Positions 59,048 to 64,000 of a DNA stretch of 64,000 nt are shown piece by piece. Source of the DNA: Pseudomonadota bacterium (lineage in GTDB: Bacteria > Pseudomonadota > Alphaproteobacteria > Acetobacterales > Acetobacteraceae); assembly GCA_021798575.1 (NCBI GenBank), contig JAJZGI010000005.1, positions 1-64,000 on the forward strand, written 5' to 3'. A program made the translations under genes and the position numbers. A model generated the notes under the pieces. It did not search any database. It was not told the origin of the DNA and worked only from the letters and a program-made list of their open reading frames with translations. The first letter of the stretch is position 1. Each line of letters starts with the position of its first letter.

Positions 59048-60247
59048 CTATCCCAGCTTGATACCAACCTGCTTTGCTGCCAGCCGCTGGCGGATCGCGG
59101 CGAGCCTGGGGCCCTCCAGGCACAAAGGCGCGCAGCTCTCGGCCTCCCGCCTGCGCTGCATCAGCGCCGGATGCGCCACGACCTCCGCGCCGCCATTATC
59201 AAAAATACCGCGATGCCCGGTGTCCAGATAGCTCTCGGCGGGCGTACCCTCGGCCAGCACAACATCATGCCGCTCAAGCTCGACATGCAGATAGGTCACC
59301 CCGCGCGCCGTGATATCCTGGCGGATGCTGGTCCAGTTCAGCAGCGCCTTGGCGGGCACCAGCACGCCATCCAGCAGCAGCGCATGATCCGGTGAGAGCA
59401 CGAGCCGCCGCACCGGCATATGCTCCCCCAGCGCGCCGGGCTCGATGACCACCGGGCGCACAGTCTCCGGGCGCGGATGCGCGCTGATCTCCACCTCCCG
59501 CCGGCCGATCCATTGCACCGCCTGTTCCTCCCCCGCATGGGTGATCAGCACATCGCCGATCTTCAGCGCCTCCACCGCCACCTCGCCTCGCGTGGTGAGC
59601 AGCCGCGTCCCCGCCGCGAAGCACGGGTTGACGGTGACATCGGTGGTGATAAGCGCATCGATGAATGGCACGTCGCTCTTCGGGTTGGTGCGCAGGCCAA
59701 AGGCCAGGTCCAGCGTCGCCCCATCCGCCGCCGCCGCCGTACCAAACAACGCCGCTCCCACCTCCGCAATCACCTGTTTCTGCGCGGCATCGAGCGTGAA
59801 ATGCGTACCCGGCGTCAGCGCGATGCTCCCATCGGGCAGAATGAGGAACTGGTCACCGCTCCGCGCGGCGGTGTTCACGTCATCGACGAGCGAGATATAA
59901 TCCGGGTTCGCGGTGCCGGCGGGGAACAGCTCCGCGAACAAATCCGTCACCGCCTGGATGGTGATCTGATCGCCACCGACCCCAAACGCGACCGGCTGAA
60001 AATTGGTGATGCTCCCGCCGAGGCTGGCGCTATAGCTGTTCACCCCGCCCGCCAGGCTGGTGGTGGTGATGGTAAAGGCGCTGCCCTGGGCATTGTCCGT
60101 GAGGATCAGCACCCCGGCATTCGTGCCGTTATTATTCAGAAAATCAACGCCTTGCAGAACGATATTCGAAGCGTTGGTCAACGGCAGCGGCTGCGAGAGC
60201 GTGTAGCTGCTGGCGGTCCCGCTCGAGGTGATCGTAATGTCCGACAT
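59048..60247 (-). CDS. Hint (hedgehog/intein) domain-containing protein
   Basis: CFAAGTRLLTTRGEVAVEALKIGDVLITHAGEEQAVQWIGRREV...LVLSPDHALLLDGVLVPAKALLN. Confidence 0.9.
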   Translation of the reverse strand: MSDITITSSGTASSYTLSQPLPLTNASNIVLQGVDFLNNNGTNAGVLILTDNAQGSAFTITTTSLAGGVNSYSASLGGSITNFQPVAFGVGGDQITIQAVTDLFAELFPAGTANPDYISLVDDVNTAARSGDQFLILPDGSIALTPGTHFTLDAAQKQVIAEVGAALFGTAAAADGATLDLAFGLRTNPKSDVPFIDALITTDVTVNPCFAAGTRLLTTRGEVAVEALKIGDVLITHAGEEQAVQWIGRREVEISAHPRPETVRPVVIEPGALGEHMPVRRLVLSPDHALLLDGVLVPAKALLNWTSIRQDITARGVTYLHVELERHDVVLAEGTPAESYLDTGHRGIFDNGGAEVVAHPALMQRRREAESCAPLCLEGPRLAAIRQRLAAKQVGIKLG

Positions 60248-60341
60248 TCAGAGCCCCATCATTTCAGCGCAATATCCGCCAAGCCGATCCGATGTACAAT
60301 GAAAAGTTTAAGACCACGTTAAGCAAATCGCGTCTAAGTTG

Positions 60342-61394
60342 TCAGACGATAAACCCACCACCCAAAATCCGCGAGCCCTGGTAGAACACCGCCGCCTGGC
60401 CGGGCGCCGCCAGCGCGGGCTCATCCAGAACAACCCGCCCATCGGAATGGATGCTGGCCGGGCGCATGGCATCCCGTGCCCGCAGCCGGGCATTGGCGCG
60501 CAATCCTCCCGCACCCGGCGGCTCGATCAGCCAGTTCATGTCCCGTACCCTGATCTCATTGCCCATCGCGCCGCGCGGCCCAATGGTAATCCGCCGGGTC
60601 GTGGGGTCGATCCGCGTCACCACCTGGCCCGGCCCGCCCTGCTGCGCGGCGTTGCCCAGTCTTCTGGCCTGCCCCACCGTGTAGCGGCCGATCCCCTGGT
60701 GCGTGCCCAGCACCGCGCCCGCCGCATCCACGATCTCGCCCGGCGCCAGCGCATCCGGCCGGAATTTCCCGATAATATCCGCATACCCACCGCTGGGGAC
60801 GAAGCAGATATCTTGGCTGTCGGGCTTGTCCGCCACATTCAGCCCCATCTCGGCGGCCAGCGCCCGCACCTGCGCCTTGCTCGCATACTCCCCCAGCGGA
60901 AAACGGCAGAACTCCAGTTGCGCCCGCGTGGTGGCGAACAGAAACCAGCTCTGGTCGCGCGCCGCATCTACCGCCTGGTGCAGCTCCGCGCCATCCGCCC
61001 CCGCCACCCTGCGCACATAATGCCCCGTCGCCAGCGCCTCGGCGCCCAGGTCGCGCGCCATCTCCAGCAGGTCGCCAAATTTCAGATGCTGGTTGCAGGC
61101 GATACACGGCACCGGCGTCTGCCCCGCGGCGTAGCCATCGGCAAAGGTGGAAATCACGCTCTTCTTAAATCTTTCTTCAGAATCAATCACGTAATGCGAT
61201 ATCTTCAGCGCATCCGCAACCCGCCTCGCGTCATGAATATCCGCCCCGGCGCAGCACGCGCCTTTGCGGCCCGCAGCATGCCCATGGTCATAGAGTTGCA
61301 GCGTCAGGCCGATCACCTCATGCCCGGCGCGCGCCATCAGCCCGGCCACCACCGAGCTGTCCACCCCGCCCGACATCGCGACGACGATGCGCAT
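60342..61394 (-). CDS. mnmA: tRNA 2-thiouridine(34) synthase MnmA
   Basis: [65 protein letters not shown]. Confidence 0.97.
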   Translation of the reverse strand: MRIVVAMSGGVDSSVVAGLMARAGHEVIGLTLQLYDHGHAAGRKGACCAGADIHDARRVADALKISHYVIDSEERFKKSVISTFADGYAAGQTPVPCIACNQHLKFGDLLEMARDLGAEALATGHYVRRVAGADGAELHQAVDAARDQSWFLFATTRAQLEFCRFPLGEYASKAQVRALAAEMGLNVADKPDSQDICFVPSGGYADIIGKFRPDALAPGEIVDAAGAVLGTHQGIGRYTVGQARRLGNAAQQGGPGQVVTRIDPTTRRITIGPRGAMGNEIRVRDMNWLIEPPGAGGLRANARLRARDAMRPASIHSDGRVVLDEPALAAPGQAAVFYQGSRILGGGFIV

Positions 61395-61723
61395 TATTTA
61401 GCCGCGTTGCGTGTGGCGCTGGGCAGCCGCACGACCAGCCCGTCCAGCATCTCCGAGATCACGATCTGGCAGCCGAGCCTGGAGGTCTTCTCCAGCCCAA
61501 ACGCCAGGTCCAGCATATCTTCCTCATCCTCGGTCGGTTTGGCCAGTTTGGGAAACCAGGCGGCATCCACGATCACATGGCAGGTCGAGCAGGCGAGCGA
61601 GCCCTCGCACGCACCCTCGATATCCACGCCATGCTTATGCGCCACCTCCAGCACGGAGAGGCCGAGCGGGGCCTCCACCTCGCGCGGGTTGCCGTTACGT
61701 TCGATGAAAGTGATCTTCGGCAT
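61394..61723 (-). CDS. [2Fe-2S] ferredoxin
   Basis: [53 protein letters not shown]; 1-bp overlap with mnmA. Confidence 0.95.
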   Translation of the reverse strand: MPKITFIERNGNPREVEAPLGLSVLEVAHKHGVDIEGACEGSLACSTCHVIVDAAWFPKLAKPTEDEEDMLDLAFGLEKTSRLGCQIVISEMLDGLVVRLPSATRNAAK

Positions 61724-61753
61724 CGCTCAAACCTTTGGCAGACTATGCGCCCT

Positions 61754-62854
61754 TCAAGCGCAATGGCGCTGGCCGTGCAAGGCGCGCTGCGCCATGGCTT
61801 GGTATGCGCGGCAAAAACCGGCAATCGCGGCGGCATCAAAATTCCACGGCAGCGAAACCCGGATGGAATGCCCGGCGAGCGGCCCGGCGCCCATCGCCGT
61901 CAGCACGTGGCTCGCTGCCGCCTTGCCCGACGAACACGCCGCCCCGGCGGACACCGCATAGCCAGCCAGGTCGAGCGCGATGAGCTGGGTCTCGGCCTTC
62001 ACGCCCGGCAACGCCAGGCACAGCGTGTTGGCCAGACGGGGCGCGCCGCCGCCCAGCGAAACTGCGCCAACTCCCACACAAAAAGCCTCAATTTCATCAC
62101 GATACGAGCCGATCCTACCATCGTCGTAGGGCTCGGCGAGTGCTGCGGCCATCCCGGCGATGGCGGGCAGCGCCGGCGTACCACCGCGTCGCCCGCGCTC
62201 CTGCCCGCCGCCGCGCAATACAGGCGTAATCACATGCCCGGGTGCGGTGATCAGCGCGCCAGCGCCCATCGGCCCGCCGATCTTATGCCCCGAGATCGCG
62301 ATGCTGGCCGCCCCCAAACCCAGCCAGTCTTCCAGCGCGCGGGTCGCGGCCTGCACCGCATCCACATGCAGCGCCGCGCCATGCGCCGCGCACAGCGCCC
62401 CTACCTCGCCAATCGGGTGCAGCACGCCGGTCTCATTGTTCGCCGCCATCAGGCACACCAGCGCGCCCGGGTTGCGTGCGAGCAACGCCTCCAGCGCGCT
62501 CAAATCCACCACGCCGCTGCCCAGCACCGGGATCACCTCGGCCTTTGGTGCTGCGGCGCGGATGGCGTCATGCTCGGTGGCGCCCACCAGCAGCGCCCGG
62601 CCAGCCCCCAGCGCCGTAATGGCCAGCGCGTTCGCCTCGGTCGCGCCGGAGGTGAACACCACATCCGCCGGATCCGCCGCAAAATACCGCGCCACCGCCT
62701 CCCGCGAATCCTCCAGGCAGGCCCGCGCCATCCGCCCAGCCTGGTGGATCGAGGACGGGTTGGCCAGTGCCATGGCCTCCAGCGCCGCGCCGCGCGCCGC
62801 CGGGCGCAATGGCTCGGTGGCGTTGGCATCCATATATATCAGCTCAGATGACAT
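61754..62854 (-). CDS. Cysteine desulfurase (NifS/IscS-like, class V aminotransferase)
   Basis: [23 protein letters not shown] Lys in [11 protein letters not shown]; catalytic Cys loop [18 protein letters not shown]. Confidence 0.92.
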   Translation of the reverse strand: MSSELIYMDANATEPLRPAARGAALEAMALANPSSIHQAGRMARACLEDSREAVARYFAADPADVVFTSGATEANALAITALGAGRALLVGATEHDAIRAAAPKAEVIPVLGSGVVDLSALEALLARNPGALVCLMAANNETGVLHPIGEVGALCAAHGAALHVDAVQAATRALEDWLGLGAASIAISGHKIGGPMGAGALITAPGHVITPVLRGGGQERGRRGGTPALPAIAGMAAALAEPYDDGRIGSYRDEIEAFCVGVGAVSLGGGAPRLANTLCLALPGVKAETQLIALDLAGYAVSAGAACSSGKAAASHVLTAMGAGPLAGHSIRVSLPWNFDAAAIAGFCRAYQAMAQRALHGQRHCA

Positions 62855-63503
62855 AATCCTGCGGCTGGCTTGCATAGCGGTTCTCCAGCGCGTTCAGCTC
62901 CCGGCGCAACTGGCTCAGCTCCTGCAACAGCGGGTCCAGGCAGGGCTCGGCCGGCGTCCCATAGGCGTCGAAGCCCGCATGCGCCGCCCCGCGTTGCAAT
63001 TCGCGCGCCGGAATGCCGACCACGGTCGTATCCGCCGCCACCGGCGCGATGACGACGGCATTGGCGCCGACTCGCGCATTATCGCCGATGAGGATCGCCC
63101 CCAGCACCTTGGCCCCAGCCCCGATGATCACATTATTGCCGATGGTGGGGTGGCGCTTGGTCTGCTCCGAGCTGGTGCCGCCCAGCGTAACGCCATGATA
63201 AATATACACATCATCGCCAATCTCGGCGGTCTCCCCGATCACGACCCCCATGCCGTGGTCGATGATCAGCCGCCGCCCGAGTTGCGCCCCGGGGTGGATC
63301 TCGATGCCCGTGAAAAACCGCCCCAGATGCGAGATGAACCGCCCCAGCGTATAAAAACGGCGCCGCCAGAAAAAATGCGAGACCGCATGAAACCCGATCG
63401 CGTGCAGTCCGGGATAGCAGAGCAGAACCTCAAGGTTGGAGCGCGCCGCCGGGTCCCGGTTCCGGTAGGCCAGCATCGTCTCCGTTAAAAACATAAGGGC
63501 CAT
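62844..63503 (-). CDS. cysE: Serine O-acetyltransferase
   Basis: Hexapeptide-repeat [48 protein letters not shown]; overlaps the cysteine desulfurase start. Confidence 0.95.
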   Translation of the reverse strand: MALMFLTETMLAYRNRDPAARSNLEVLLCYPGLHAIGFHAVSHFFWRRRFYTLGRFISHLGRFFTGIEIHPGAQLGRRLIIDHGMGVVIGETAEIGDDVYIYHGVTLGGTSSEQTKRHPTIGNNVIIGAGAKVLGAILIGDNARVGANAVVIAPVAADTTVVGIPARELQRGAAHAGFDAYGTPAEPCLDPLLQELSQLRRELNALENRYASQPQDYVI

Positions 63504-63602
63504 GCGACATTTCCGTAGATAATTTCAATAAAACAGGTCTATAGAGGCAGCCCTGAGAAAACCCCAACCCCACGATTCCCTTCAGGTGCCTTAGAGTAAC
63601 CG

Positions 63603-63615
63603 GACCAATATGGTC
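63603..63615. promoter_or_regulatory. Dyad GACC-AATAT-GGTC in the cysE / alpha-beta hydrolase divergent region
   Basis: 4+4 bp inverted repeat with 5-bp spacer. Confidence 0.3.
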
Positions 63616-63673
63616 AACTTGAGCGAAGTTGGCGGTTCAGGGTTCCTGGTTTTGATGAAAGACGAGTTACAGA

Positions 63674-64000
63674 ATGCCTGAAGTAATGTTTGCCGGGCCG
63701 GAAGGCCGACTGGAGGGACGCTACCACCACGCCAAGGAGCGCGGCGCGCCGCTGGCCCTGGTGCTGCACCCACACCCGCTGCACGGCGGGACCATGAACA
63801 ACCGTATCACCTACGCCATGTACCAGGTGTACCAACGCCTCGGCTTCTCGGTCATGCGCTTCAATTTCCGCGGCGTCGGCCGCAGCCAGAGCAAGTTCGA
63901 TGGCGGCATGGGCGAGATCAACGACGCCGCTGCGGCGCTGGACTGGATGCAGGCGCTCAACCCCGGCCATGGCGGGCTGTGGATCTCGGGCTATTCCTTC
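63674..64000 (+). CDS. Alpha/beta hydrolase (partial; runs off window end)
   Basis: Manual translation MPEVMFAGPEGRLEGRYHHAKERGAPLALVLHPHPLHGGTMNNRITYAMYQVYQRLGFSVMRFNFRGVGRSQSKFDGG...; absent from the ORF track because it is truncated. Confidence 0.85.
   Translation, partial: MPEVMFAGPEGRLEGRYHHAKERGAPLALVLHPHPLHGGTMNNRITYAMYQVYQRLGFSVMRFNFRGVGRSQSKFDGGMGEINDAAAALDWMQALNPGHGGLWISGYSF

Noticed and set aside
59048-60247. Hint-domain protein as a self-splicing intein interrupting a host gene
   Set aside because: Stand-alone Hint protein with its own N-terminal domain; no split host exteins adjacent.

Overview
This is a 64-kb window of a GC-rich bacterial chromosome. It is probably an alphaproteobacterium of the Acetobacteraceae type; that is inferred from gene content, the GTTC-N7-GTTC SOS box and the Hint-domain protein. 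Most of it is ordinary metabolic sequence. From left to right: (i) an autotransporter followed by a TPR-sulfotransferase and a TPR-glycosyltransferase, possibly one surface-modification unit; (ii) a divergent arginine/ornithine/proline-to-glutamate locus (putA, lrp, arginase, ornithine cyclodeaminase, large NAD-GDH, Orn/Lys/Arg decarboxylase) with a helically phased pair of operator-like palindromes; (iii) a catabolic cluster at about 23-33 kb (NCS1 permease, nitrilase, APC permease, flavin reductase, HpaB-type monooxygenase, Rid protein without the canonical Arg, class II aldolase, TMADH-type oxidoreductase, cupin-like, NTF2-like) whose substrate I cannot assign; (iv) rplU-rpmA-obgE-proB, a valine-catabolism set, nrdA, a DUF2126 transglutaminase, recA-alaS, argG; (v) a degenerate EAL protein, an SbmA/BacA-like ABC transporter, a Hint protein and cysE-nifS-like-fdx-mnmA. 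The most unusual signals are non-coding. One is a 165-bp element made of two bulged hairpins, present twice (27357-27521 and 57118-57282), with covarying stem positions, each time directly 5' of a CDS. The other is a 158-bp MITE-like element with 18-bp terminal inverted repeats and a TTAAG duplication, inserted into a perfect palindrome at 55535-55692, with an inverted diverged copy at about 54103-54239. All calls are by eye from the sequence and supplied translations; no searches were run.
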